Shown here piece after piece: positions 1 through 12,000 of a DNA stretch of 64,000 nt (its first letter is position 1; each line of letters starts with the position of its first letter). This stretch comes from Quillaja saponaria (taxonomy: Eukaryota > Streptophyta > Magnoliopsida > Fabales > Quillajaceae). Location: positions 19,201,994 to 19,265,993 of the forward strand of contig CM055614.1 of assembly GCA_029379385.1 (NCBI GenBank), given 5' to 3'. The notes under the pieces were generated by a model. The model did no database searches and had not been told where the DNA came from. It was given only the letters and a program-made list of their open reading frames with translations. Position numbers and translations under genes: made by a program.

Positions 1-1994
1 ATGGAAGAACTCAGGAGGATGAGAGGTGGTCATGACCAAAATCTTCAAGCTCAGGGAGGTCAACTGGGGCAAGGTAATGGAGGTGTGGTGCCAGGAATAA
101 AATTGGTACCTGAGTTGCAAACTATGGGGATAGAGGTTGGAGGCCATCAGGCTCCAGAAATTCCAAGAAACATAAATATTGCTCCAGGTATTCCAGAAAT
201 CCTAATTTTTGGGAATCTTGATGGGTTACAAGGAAGAAATCCCATACCAGAGGGGCAGATGCGAGGAATTCCAAGAGGAAAGGGTTAAGAGGCTATGATC
301 ATGGAGGACTCAAGGTTTGGAAGAAATCAAACAGTTGCAGACGAGGAATTTGCTAGATGGTTGGAATCAATGAGAAAAATAATCAAAATGGAAAATCACT
401 CCCCAAATCCACCAAGATCTGCAATCATCAGTGACTTCCATGGAGGCTCCCGCAATCTTGGAAGAGGAACAAGTGCTGAAGCAATGCGTATGAACATTCA
501 TGGAGGAATTCAAGATTCAAGATTCAAGGGTTTCAGTGAAGGTGAAAATTCTTCAAACTATTACCCTGCATATTCTTCTTCTAATTCTTTTGCTTCACAC
601 ACCAATACCAGTTCTTGTTCTTACCTGTATCAACCTGCATACCAGAATCCCTATCCTTATAACCAGCCCTTAACCCAAGTTACTTACCCAAATTCTTCAA
701 TTTCACAAACCCATAACCCAAATCTGTTTCTTTATCACCCTGATTATGGAGGTGGCTCCCAAAATCTTGGACAACGACCATGTCAAAACTTTCCCAATTA
801 TCAGTATCCCAACTCCTATGTCCAACCTTCAAATCCAGCCACTCACTCCTATGCTTTTCACTCTCAAGTTCTAATTTCTGGTTGTTCTCAAATCGAGTAT
901 TCATTTCAACCATGTGGTGGTTCTGGTCAACATCTCAACTCACCTAAACCACCATTACTGCATTCCTTGAATTCCATAACCACTGTACAACAAACTTCAG
1001 TAAATCAAGAATCAAGGTTTATCAAGAACAATGGAATCCAAAGATCAGAACTTTCTGGGCCATTACTGGACCCAACTGGATTAATCAGGAGTACACAGAT
1101 AGTGAAAGATATGCCAGAGTTGCAGCAAGCTGGAGCACCTGGGTTTAAGAGCAGTAAAAATGGAGTCCAAGGATCAAGAGTTTATGGGTCAAGGAGCACG
1201 TGCTCTTGGCTGAAAGAGAGAACCAGGGAAGAAGATAACTGTGGAGAAACTCCGGGTTTATTAGCTTCTCAGGTGTCAAATGATTCTTCAGTTGCTGTTT
1301 ACAAGACAACCGTTTCTTGCTTCCATGATAAGGATCTTGCAAGCAGCAAGGAAGAACAAGAAATGGAGTCTGCTCCTCTTTCAACAGAATGCAGTTCAGG
1401 TGGCTGCCATATCGACACCACTGCCCTTTCTGCCCTCTCATCTTCACCGGAATCAAACTCCAACAACCACCCATGCTTGCCAAAAAGCAGTTCTGGTTTA
1501 TCCCAATCACTCCCTGCAACCATAAAGATTAACCCATTCCGTTAAAAATTTTAGTTTCTGGAAGCAGATCAGTGATGGAAGAGATTCAACACTCAAAGAT
1601 AGGTGTTGGGTTGAATAAGAATGATCCAGTTGTTGCTTTGGCAAGTGAGTTTGCTGAAATGGAAGAAAAGGATCAAGATTTTTGGAAGTATGCTCAGAAA
1701 ATTGGGGAAGGAACCCATGGAACATATGAATCCATAAGTTGGAGGCCTCCACCTTGTCACAATGAATTCAAGAATGATTATGATTCCAATTTCAGAACTA
1801 GATTCCTGCAATTTCATGCTCAGTTGATAAGATGGGCTAATGGGAAGATCTCTTTGCATATTGGTTTCCAAGCTCTCATGGCAGGAGTTTACTCCTTATA
1901 CAGAGAGGGTTTGAGTTTCACACCCTTGAAGACAAGGGTGTTTTCAAGGGGGAAAATTTGTTACGTGCCTAAATTTCCATTAAGGGCTAATTAG
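1..1994 (+). pseudogene. Broken intronless reading frame, possibly an LTR-retrotransposon accessory ORF
   Basis: I do not recognise this protein. One frame is open from the window edge to 288, stops at a TAA, and continues in the same frame from 295 to 1545. A third block (1572-1994) is open in another frame. The first part is rich in Gly, Gln, Pro and Ile. The middle is low-complexity, rich in Ser, Asn, Tyr and Pro. The last part is more globular, with Trp- and Phe-rich segments near its end. No intron signals are needed, and the frame runs into an LTR-like promoter and end on the same strand (to 2192). That context suggests the extra ORF some Ty3/gypsy elements carry before the 3' LTR, but no gag, protease or polymerase motif is visible. 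A decayed host gene is the alternative. The 5' end is cut by the window. Confidence 0.35.
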
Positions 1995-2192
1995 GAATTC
2001 TGTTAGAGTTAGCCTATAAATAGAAGTCTACCTTCTCTATAATGGGGGTCTAATAATCAGAATATACAATATGTTAGTTTTGTTAGTTATTAGTTTACTC
2101 TTTCTCTCAAACTCTACCACTTTCCTTACTCTTTTCTGCCATTCCGTTGAATCCCTAGCCAAAATCCCCAATTTAGACAAAAGTAACTAACA
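1995..2192 (+). repeat. LTR-like R/U5 segment (3' end of an LTR)
   Basis: Directly after the broken ORF comes a consensus TATA box, then a pyrimidine-rich stretch with TTAGTT direct repeats and CTTTCTCT tracts. The segment ends in TAACA at 2188-2192, a typical LTR terminus. No primer-binding site follows, so it would be a 3' or solo LTR. The left boundary is unknown because no partner LTR lies in the window. Confidence 0.3.
2015..2023 (+). promoter_or_regulatory. TATA box in LTR-like segment
   Basis: TATAAATAG matches the plant TATA consensus and is followed about 25-30 bases later by a C/T-rich start-like region. It probably served as the promoter of the retroelement. It is unlikely to drive a host gene, as none follows on the plus strand. 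Confidence 0.35.
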
Positions 2193-2619
2193 TATCGTCT
2201 GGTTAACAAAGACAATCTATCTTAATCATCAATAGCTTGATTCATGGACCAAACAGAAAGATAAGAAAATATAAAAGGAATCTAGAATTCATTTCATCAC
2301 CTTAAACAGACATTCCGGAAAGGTAAGAAAAAAACATACTGAAAAATTTCTAATCCTTATGGTGTGTTTTACCATATAAAATATTATAAAACACGAAATG
2401 TGAAATGGCATAGCTTGTCTAAATGTGCTTAAAGTTAACATTTTGTTGTTTCTTTTCACTACAAATTTCTAGGGGAAAAGGAAATCAAAAGGAAATATTA
2501 ACAAATATATATATATATTTTTTTTTTTTGGGATGATATTTTATTCAATATGAAGAATGTGAAACGCACTACAACTGTAGAGACCAAACCTAAGAGATGG
2601 ATGGATAATATCTAGAAAA

Positions 2620-2832
2620 GCAAATTAAAAGAAAAATGAGACCAGAGTCTATTTATTTATGGATGGATATAAGGTATAACCTGTCAATTTCAACTAGGTG
2701 TACTTGTCCAGAAAAGAAAAATTAAAAGAAAAGCAAATTAAAAGAAAAATGAGACCAAAGTCTATTTATTTATGGATGGATATAAAGTATAACCTGTCAA
2801 TTTCAACTAGGTGTACTTGTCCAGAAAAGAAA
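2620..2832. repeat. 113-bp tandem duplication, two copies
   Basis: Copy 1 starts at 2620 and copy 2 at 2733. Both contain the same AATGAGACC, TATTTATTTATGGATGG and CAACTAGGTGTACTTGTCC blocks with only a few substitutions. It lies in non-coding sequence, so the duplication looks recent and neutral. Confidence 0.85.
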
Positions 2833-3598
2833 ATTGAACACTAACACATTCTGGTGTGACATGCATGTCTGCCCATTTATAATCTCTTAATAGAATAAAC
2901 ATCAATTATAATGGACATCTATCGGGTCTTATATTTCCGAGTGTAATAATGCATGGTAAGATATCTGTAATGACCCATTTAATAATTTGCAGGCTACTAC
3001 AAGAAAAAGCTCAAGCTGCAAATAACTCCAAAATTTGCATTGCAAGTATAGAACACTTCATAACATCTTACAAATTGCCGATCTCCAACATATAAATGTT
3101 TCAGAAATCTGTAGAAATGTGCAATGATCCAAGAAAATGTAGACTTTCTCCAGGGCTAAAGATATGCGAAAAACCTAGTTATCATCATCTCTCCAAGTAC
3201 TCAAGCTCATACAATTTCAATTTCAATGCTGTTAATTGAGTTTATTTTTTTGGATTTTCTATTGAAAATGAATTGATTCTTAAAAAACGATTATACTTTC
3301 TGAAGAAGCCATAACAACTTGCTCCAAATCTTGAACAGTAAATATTAAGAAACATAAGTTTTTTTTTTTTTTTTTAAAGGAATTAAGAGAGAAGTAAAGA
3401 ACTAGAACTTATGAGTACTTGGGGTCATATTTTAGTAAGAGTCAGCAATCTGAAAAGGAAAATATTGGAAAACCTACTAAAGTAAAGTTGTGAAAACTAA
3501 AAGGAATATCATACAGACCACCATGTAACGATTTGTCTATAAGGATAGGCCATAAAACTAAGAACTCATTGCTTAAACAGATGCACTTAAACAACATA

Positions 3599-3599
<1 letters not shown>

Positions 3600-3636
<37 letters not shown>
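3600..3636 (+). repeat. Poly(A) tract of 37 A
   Basis: An uninterrupted run of 37 A. It may be the tail of a retroposed sequence, but no recognisable body precedes it. Length is likely to be unreliable in the assembly. Confidence 0.9.
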
Positions 3637-3638
<2 letters not shown>

Positions 3639-4074
3639 AAAGTAATAATGTACAAAGACAACAAGATCTTATCACATAATCAATTTCTTTATAGTTTTGA
3701 AACATCATGAGAACTACCTTTACACTCATGAGAGCTAATTTTACACTCATGCTGTTGCAATACAACTATATTCAGTTAATAAATATTTAAAAGTATTGGT
3801 TGGCCACAGATTCCATGTCAAATATTTACCTCAACATTTAGCATTTTTTTCTGGTGATGAAGTTTGACTTTATTCCTTGGTGTCTGACCACATGTAAAAC
3901 CCGAAAAAGTGATTACAATCTCCATCACATGTTTGCCAAAACCTGCTCAATCTTGTCATAAGACGCTGAATTCCTGTTCAACAATAGAAATGAAAAAAGA
4001 AGAAAAAAACATACAGCAGAACATAAAATCACAGCTTAGGAACCATAGATCTGACAAACATGGGCAGATTACAT

Positions 4075-5701
4075 GGGAAGAAAAAAACAGCTAGAAGTTA
4101 CAGGATGGCAAGCTTACTCTTGCAACCACCAGACTAAGTATGTTTGCTGTGCAATCTCTCTAGTTTTGCTCTCGCTGAGGCCATCTGTTAAACCAAAATT
4201 TTAATTAATTTTCCAAGTTACAAATGCACCAACATATCCATTATTTGAAAATCTGTCTCAATGTGGTAGAAACTGTATATTTGAGCATGTTACATATCTG
4301 TGTGCATGTTGATAATGGAACTTTATCCCACTAAAGTGGGGTATTTAGCAAGATAAGATAACGTCTTTTCGTTCAGAATTTTTATGTTGAGGCTCTCAAG
4401 TGATATGAGATAGATTATGCAATATGCCCATGTTTGTGTGAGATCTATGGTTTCAAAGCTATGATTTTATGGTTTAAATATCAATAATTTTTCTAGGGGA
4501 TAAGATTGATTTATGATTAGAAACCTGATTTTAGGGGAAAGGTAGAAACCTTATTAAACTTGATTTCGGGGGGAAAATAGTAGCTATTATTTTAGAATTT
4601 GTTTATTAAGTTTCTATACTGCAGGGAATAGAGGTTTTCAAATGGCTTGGATACTTTATAGGATAGGATATGGATCAAATATATGGAGTTGTGGTGTAGT
4701 ATTTTTTGGTAACTAGAATGAAAGTCTATTGAGTGACGATAGTGCACTATTACTTTTTGTAAATCAGCTCAGGTTCTCAAAAAGATTATGCCATGGAATT
4801 ATGTTTGGGTGGATGAAGCATAGAAATGTGGGTATAGTTTTGAGTGATTGTAGAAAACCTTTCAATTTGAAAATATTATTTTTAGAACTGTTCTGCAGCC
4901 CATGCCATACTGGGAGGTTTTAAAAATAATCTCCTGCAAATTGAAAGGTTTTCTACAATCACTCAAAACTACACCCACATTTATATGCTTCATCCACCCA
5001 AACATTATTCCATGGCATAATCCTTTTGAGAACCTGAGCTGATTTACAAAAATAATAGTGCACTACCGTCACTCAGTAGACCTATATCCCAGTTACCAAA
5101 AATACTACATTACACCTCCATATATTTGATCTATATCCCATCCTATAAGGTACCCAAACCATTTGAAAACCTCAATTCCCAGCAGCATAGAAACTTCATA
5201 AACAAATTCTAAAATAACAACTACTATCTTCCTCCTAAAATCAAGTGTAATAACGGCTACTACCTTCCTCCTAAAATCAGAAAAAATTATTGATATTCGA
5301 ACCATAAAATCACAGCTTTAGGAACCATAAATCTGACAAATATGGGCAAATTACATAATCTATCTCATATCACTTGAGAGTCTCAACATAAAAATTTTGA
5401 ACAAAAAAAGTTTTCTAACTTATCCCGCTAAAGACCCCACTTTAGCGGGATAAAACACCACTATCAACATGCACATAAATATGTAACAAATGCTTAAATA
5501 TACAGTTTCTACCACATTGAGACAGATTGTCAGATAATGGATATGATGGTACATTTGTAACTTGTAAAACTGATTAAAATTTTGGTTTAACAATGGCCTC
5601 GGCGAGAGCAAAACTAGAGATTGCACAGCAAACATACTTAATCTGGTGGTTGCAAGAGGAAGCTCGCCATCTTGTAATTTCTAGCTGTTCTTTTTTTCCC
5701 A
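4075..5701. repeat. Long imperfect inverted repeat (foldback), arms about 750-820 bp
   Basis: The left arm (about 4075-4890) reads as the reverse complement of the right arm (about 4937-5701), with a spacer of about 50 bp. Matching landmarks include the outer ends (GGGAAGAAAAAAACAGCTAG at 4076 and its complement near 5701), CTCGCTGAGGCCAT near 4170 against ATGGCCTCGGCGAG near 5593, the CCACTTTAGCGGGATAA motif, and the innermost GAAAGGTTTTCTACAATCAC. Small indels and substitutions separate the arms. The transcript would fold into a hairpin of roughly 800 bp. No long open frame lies in it. It could be a foldback transposon, a Pack-MULE-like element or an siRNA-producing inverted duplication. 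Confidence 0.85.
5420..5453. repeat. Short perfect hairpin inside the right arm
   Basis: A 14-bp perfect stem, TTATCCCGCTAAAG with CTTTAGCGGGATAA, encloses a 6-base loop. The left arm has a decayed version (TTATCCCACTAAAGTGGGG near 4323). It looks like the terminus of a small palindromic element inserted before the large inverted duplication formed. Function as a terminator is not implied. Confidence 0.6.
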
Positions 5702-6527
5702 ATAGTTACATCAACATTGACACTTTATGGTAATATGGAGAGTCTGAGTAACTCACTATATGAGCGTGTGGGGCGTGCATGCGCAAGTGTATATACTAGA
5801 TATACAAAAAGCAGGCATGATGTTACATATGTATCATACTCATGTCTTGACAAAATAAATATCATATTCATATTTCATTGCTCTTCCTTAATTTAAAACA
5901 TTTATTTCCACAAATAAGTGAAGCATATTTTATTAAGCACCCAAATGAGTATCAATAATAGAATAATTAATAGTAGTATTTCATCTCAGTGAGTATCACA
6001 AGCACACAGTTTTGATACTAACGACCCACAAATTAAAGATGAGATTATAAAATAATCCTAAACATAGACTCTGATAGTCAGACACACGAATTTCATAACA
6101 TAGTCTAGTCAGAATATGGAAAGAGGTACCATATGCATAATATCCTAAGTCATATACCAGATGTCAAAATATAAGAGAAAAACAATCTAGAATCAACTTG
6201 AACTACTGATGCAATCCGATATTCTGTGTCATCCTCATAACACAGATTATATCAATGAAAATGAAGCGGGGATTTATAGCAAGATGCAGTTCAGGGGAAG
6301 TGTCCATAACTCACTCCTTGTCCTTGAACCCTCATCCTGCTCCCTAGAAAGAAAAAAGAAAACAGAAAGAGGAAAATGAAAAAGACACCCAACTAGGCCA
6401 GCTCTTAATTTAAGCCAACATTGGTTTATCGAAGATTGTAGCCCCGATAAAAAGTTTTACAATTGCCCAACTGTACTAATAACTAGCAACAATTGCAGAT
6501 CGAAAAAAGCCCTTATTTGACCACTCC

Positions 6528-7729
6528 TTGCAGAATTTCAAACCCGTGACCACTCCTCTTGCAGCACACTTCAGACTCTTAACAAACTTATCACCTCAAA
6601 ATGAGGAGGAGCAACAGCAACAGATGGCTAATGTTCCATATTCTAGTGTAGTAGGCAGTCTTATGTATGCCATGGTTTTCACTCGTCCAGATATTTCACA
6701 AACAGTCAGTGTAGTTAGCAAATACATGGCCTATCCGGGCAAAGTTCATTGGCAGGCAGTGAAATGGATATTGAGGTATCTCAGAGGCACTACAGATAGA
6801 GGTAGTGTCCAAGATTCTTCAGTACTTGGGTATGCTGATTCAGACTATGCTGGTGATCTTGACAAGGGAAGATCCTTGACAGAATACGTCTTCACTCTCT
6901 CACGCTGTGCTATAAGTTGGAGAGCTACTTTGCAGTCTACAGTTGCTTTGTCTACTACCGAGGCAGAGTATATGGCAGCAACAGAGGCGATGAAGGAGGC
7001 TGTATGGTTGAGAGGTTTGGTTAATGATCTGGGTTGCATCAGGAAACTTCAGCTGTGTTTTACGATAGCCAGAATGTTATACATCTGACAAAAAATCAGA
7101 TGTACCATGCAAGGACCAAACTTATTGATGTCAAATATCACTTCCTTAGAAATCTTATCTTTGAAGGAGCCATTACAATAAAATAAAATAAAATAAAAAA
7201 GTGAGCACTAAGCTGATGTGATGACTAAGCCAGTAACAGTTAGCAAGTTCAGACATTGCTTGGACTTGGTTGGTGTTCGTAGATGCTTGAGGTAGCCCTT
7301 GAGGGTAGGGGAGAGGGAGATAGTTTTCATTATGTTCAGGATGGTTTGAGTTACAAGCCAAGGTGGAGATTTGTTGTGTTTTGTCTTGTTTATTAGTTTG
7401 GGAAAAGCTTAGCAGTATGACCTGTTAAATAATTACTGACCAGAAAGCAACTCGAAAATTAAGTTTTAGTTCACGACAGTGAGGAATGAACCGATAGGAT
7501 TTGTTTCTTTCTTGTAGCCTATATACAAAGGCAGTTAGCTCTAGGGTTTCAATACGTTTTTTTTAGCAAAACACTTGTATTTTCTCCAAGAAAATAATAG
7601 TGAATTCCGATCTCTTTAGTGAGAACATAAGCTAGATTGAGCCGGATCTCAATACATCTTGTGTTCTATCTTTTGATTGTTTTCATTTTTCAATTCTAGA
7701 TTTCATCTTATTCTCGCTTCGGTTTAACA
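6528..7729 (+). mobile_element. Ty1/copia retrotransposon, 3' fragment (end of RT, RNase H, 3' LTR)
   Basis: The open frame at 6528-7088 encodes the end of the copia polyprotein. It has the post-RT block VVGSLMYAM...TRPDI, the RYLRGT motif, then RNase H with GYADSDYAGD and STTEAEYMA (catalytic Asp and Glu). A frame slip near 7050, consistent with one lost base, moves the third RNase H block (YDSQNVIHLT, HARTK) into another frame, and the tail to about 7165 is decayed. A polypurine tract (AAGGTGGAGAT) at 7360-7370 precedes an LTR. Gag, protease, integrase and most of RT are absent, so the copy is dead. It inserted downstream of the HUA2-like gene in the opposite orientation. Confidence 0.88.
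7372..7729 (+). repeat. 3' LTR of the copia fragment
   Basis: The LTR begins TGTTG right after the polypurine tract and ends TAACA, a matching TG...CA pair. It is about 358 bp, inside the usual copia range. An internal CCTATATAC box near 7518 and CT-rich downstream sequence fit a promoter with R and U5. The 5' partner is not in the window. Confidence 0.7.
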
Positions 7730-9061
7730 AATATCAATGGGCAAGAAAAATTGGGTGGAGAATGACCTATGGCCTATTAAAAAGATTTTTGTTAGTGTAT
7801 GTGTCTGTTAAGAGTGAGTGAAGAGAAGTGGTGTCGAGATGCAAGAAACTTTGTATTTTTACATACAGAAAAAAATGCAACAGATTAGCAAAACATGGGT
7901 ATACCCATAAAAGAAACATCAAAAGGAAAAAACAAACAGGGCAAGAGAAAGGCCTAATAAAAAACCACTTCAGTTAATGTAGCTAAGATGAGATGAATGA
8001 AACTGATATCTATATGAAGCGCATTTAGTATAACTACAAGAGCTAGGAAATAGATAACTAACCAAATCAGAAACATGGGCATAAAGTGAGAAGCAAATGT
8101 TCCAGAGGTACATTGTCATTAGAATATACACAGTCCTGCCAAGAGCCTCCTCAAGCTTTCAATATTGCCTTCTAGTGGTAGTTGTATTTACTACACAGGC
8201 CAGTTCTAACTCAGCCATAACATAACGTGATCTTATTACTTGATCCACCATCCATGCCACTGAAACCAAAATGCAGAAATAACTCAATCAGAAGAGCGAT
8301 AAGAAGCTTTACATTTTAAAATTCCTTTTTTTTACTTGAATATCTCACACAGATACAACAGGTGGTAACAAAGAAAGATGTCAACCACCATACAAGATAT
8401 ATGGTAGTGCTTGACTATATTTTATAAATTATCCAGATGTAATATAATGATCAATTCATTGCGAACTGTGTCTACACCTTCTGAGAGTTAAAATGCAACC
8501 ATAAGAACAATTTAAAAAACTAACACCAAAAACTGAGTAAATTTCATATTCTGAATACATATCATATATACAATTTCCAAATGATTTAAGTTCAATCAAA
8601 ACAAATCAAGGGGACTCAGATTCTCAAATATATATCTTTAACAGGTCATGCTCACACATCCATAATATATGATACCAGAAAAAAATCCTGCCCCTGCCCC
8701 CCCTTATTTTTTATCCAGCTTTACCATCCAAACTTTGGAGGATGCATAATCAATTACATTTGCACTTGACCAAAAATAATACTTTCCAAAGATACCCCAA
8801 ACTTATAATTAGCAATAAATAACTGAGTGTTTGTAAGACTACTAAATGCAGAAATAACTAAGAAACTCAAAAGAGTTACTGCGTTTGTAGACGGGGACAG
8901 AAGTTTAGGACAACCAAAAATAAGGAATACTGGCCACAAATGACGGGTCAGCAGAAGTAGCAGACATTGTCTAAACTTAAACACCATTAACCATTTCAAA
9001 GCATGAGCCCTTAACAATAACAGAGACATACTTAAATAGTAAAAAGGTTCCAAGTTCTTCA
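7730..9061 (-). other. Downstream flank and probable 3' UTR of the HUA2-like gene
   Basis: There is no coding sequence with support. On the minus strand, a block at about 8150-8260 is preceded by a good acceptor (TTTGGTTTCAG) and is less AT-rich than its surroundings. It could be a spliced 3' UTR exon of the HUA2-like transcript. The rest is AT-rich and featureless. Confidence 0.35.
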
Positions 9062-12000
9062 TCATGTTGGTCTCCAACAATTAAGCCCAGCAACATCTGG
9101 CCTACATGGCAACATCTGAGAAACACCATGTCCTGAAGAAATAAATGATGAGAACAATCTTCTTCCATAATTGAAACTTTCTCATTATGGAAGGGGGAAT
9201 AAATATAATAAAAACAGCAAATATTAGGAGCACGCAGGAAAACTATATTTTTTTGTAGGTGGCCTTTCAAGAGGTGACCAAAAATAACCTGATAATGGAG
9301 GCACAGCTGATAAATTATTAGGAGCACGCTGAAAAACTATATTATTTGTAGGTGGCCTTTCAAGAGGTGGCCGAAAATAACCTGTCATCAATGTTACTGA
9401 AAGAAAATTACAATACATCTAGGAACATGATGTAAACAATGCAAAATAACACTGAAATCACACTATTAGCAAAGTATGCAACAGCAATGCTGACTATTGG
9501 TGTTCCAAAAGAAAAGCAAGTGTACATAGAAATTTTTGAGGTAATGAATAACACTCATATCAACAAAAGAATAGAAATGCTTCCTTAGGAAATAAAAAAA
9601 TCGTTGTGGCATGCAACTATGGACATATATATATGCATATGCCAATAAATAGGCAAAAATGGACTAGCACATATAAAATAATATGTGGATACATAATAAC
9701 GTTTCATAATAATGCGATCTGATATTGTATTAATATTATCCATGAGGAATGGTAAAGATGTCAAGAAAATTGCAGACCTTCCAGGCCAAAGGGTTGACCC
9801 AAGCATGATGAAGAGCTACCTCTCCAACCACCGTGCTGATTGCTTGTTTTGAATTCATTGGATGACATCCTCCATTGATCTTCAGCAACAAACTGCCCTT
9901 GGCCATCTTGAAGGGATGGCAAAGAGTAGGGCGGGTGGACTGGGTGCCGAGGGTGTTGCTGAACTGTTGGCTTTGTATACGGGAATTGATTTGATGCATT
10001 TTGGGAAGGACCTGGATGCATGGGTCTGTGTGCAAAAGGAGGGTTATCTTGTTGAAATTGCTGGCTGGGTTGAAAAACTTGTGGGTTCATATAATCTGAT
10101 TTCCTAGAAGAATTAAATTCAGCCTGCTCTTGAGAATTGCAGGTACCTGTTGGAACAAAGCAAGGGGATGACTGTGGGTACAGTTCACCCTTCAAAACAG
10201 CATTGTTGTGACCACCATGAAGAGAACTTCCATCCATTTGAAAATTTTGGTTACCCTGTACACAAGAATTAGGTGTCATCATATATAGCTCAATATAGCC
10301 CCCAATAAAGTGATGAATCTAAACAGAAATATTCTTACACAGGCCGTGCCACAGTAATCGTAAGGTACAGCCAGCTTGAAATGCCAGCTGTGGTGATGAC
10401 TGTAGCGAGGACTGAGGAGGCAGCAACGGTTGGGAAAGTAATGAAGGCTGAGTTGGTCCAGGTGGTTGAGGAACCAATGGCTGTGACAAGGGTGGTGGTG
10501 GCGGCGGTGGGGGAGATGGTGACAACAAAGGAGGCGGTGGTGGTGAAGAAGGCAAAGGTGGGGATGACGGAGGAGAATCAAGAGGCAATGGAGGAGACCC
10601 TTCTGGTACCGAAGGTGACTCGGTAGAAATATCAAAAACCAGATCTAAATTCCTATCCGAGCCCGTAGGTTGTGAAATCATCTTAACACAACCATTTTCT
10701 AACATGGGTCTTTCATCCTTTGGATGACCAGAAACATCTTCCATTTCAAGCTCGCCATCAACATCCTCCAAAATACAGTGGCGCCTGTCATTTGGTGTGA
10801 CAGTAGAAGTTTCTGACTCTCCGAAACCGCATGCTGGATCCACTGGTGACGCATTGCCAATATCTTTGCATGAACTCTTTGGTAGATCATCATCTTCTTC
10901 TTCTTCAAATACATTAGAAGATAAAAACCCAGGCAACTGAAATGTAGCATTACTGATATTGCAGCAATGTAGATAACATTCATAGGAAAGTCAATATAAC
11001 TATGTAAGATAGGATTTAATATGTAGAATGAAAAACAAACTATTTAGTATATAATTCTGAAACAGGAAAAAAAATAATAATAATAATCATAGACAGAATG
11101 GTACATATACTAAAATACAGAAAAAAAAAAATACAATATTACACATGAAGTTAAGTACGACATATCAAACATATATGTAAAATATAAGTAATAGTAATAG
11201 AAGAAATAATTTAGTTTCATTGAGAAAAATATAGTAATATAGTTTATAACTAACGTAGACAGCACATTATTAGTCAACCCAAAGCAATCACTTTATTAAG
11301 TGGCAGTCAAAATTAAGAGAGGAGGAAGTACAGGAGAGACATTGACAGAGACAGCCAAGGGCCATCTACAAAAATATTTCGGTAGTATGAATGTATGATT
11401 AACCAAAACTAGAAATCTATCAAAATAGTAGTTGACCTATTACTAGTGCACTCTACTCAGTAATGATTTGGGGAAAATTTACATATTGCATGACTCTACA
11501 AATAAATTTATCTACTCACTGTGAGTCATTTTAGATTTCCTACTATTCTGTATATTTTGTGTCACCATGTCCACATCAATTGGAATGTTCCAAATTCTAA
11601 AATTATCCTAAATGAAAACAATGTTGCATATAATTACCTAGAGGTCTTGAACCAGTAAAAAAACAAAGCATTCTGTTTTATTTTATTTTTTTTAGCCATT
11701 TTCTGGAAGATCACGAGCCTCATAAGAAGATTCGATGGTTTAGCACTACTCAAGTAAGAACAAACTAAGTTTTATAGCTATTTCGTGGATAGAAGAATAA
11801 AAGGAAAATATGAACATCCAATAGTAAGCAAAGAGATGAAAAAAATTTGAGAATGTAGAGAAACAAATAAGTTACAGACCTTCCATACTCATCAACAAGC
11901 ATGCCTTCCATTTCTCTAATGGGATCATCCATAGCACGCTCTGCTCGAGATGGACACCTGAGGGAAAAGCTAACATTCATATCATCGTGGGAAACTCCAA

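Noticed and set aside
2994..3008. CTACTACAAGAAAAAGC, similar to a CACTA left terminus
   Set aside because: One mismatch at the critical first bases and no partner terminus or sub-terminal repeats nearby; probably chance.
10381..10626. 81-codon plus-strand open frame
   Set aside because: It is the antisense of the polyproline exon of the HUA2-like gene; its Val/Ala/Thr-rich translation merely mirrors CCN codons.
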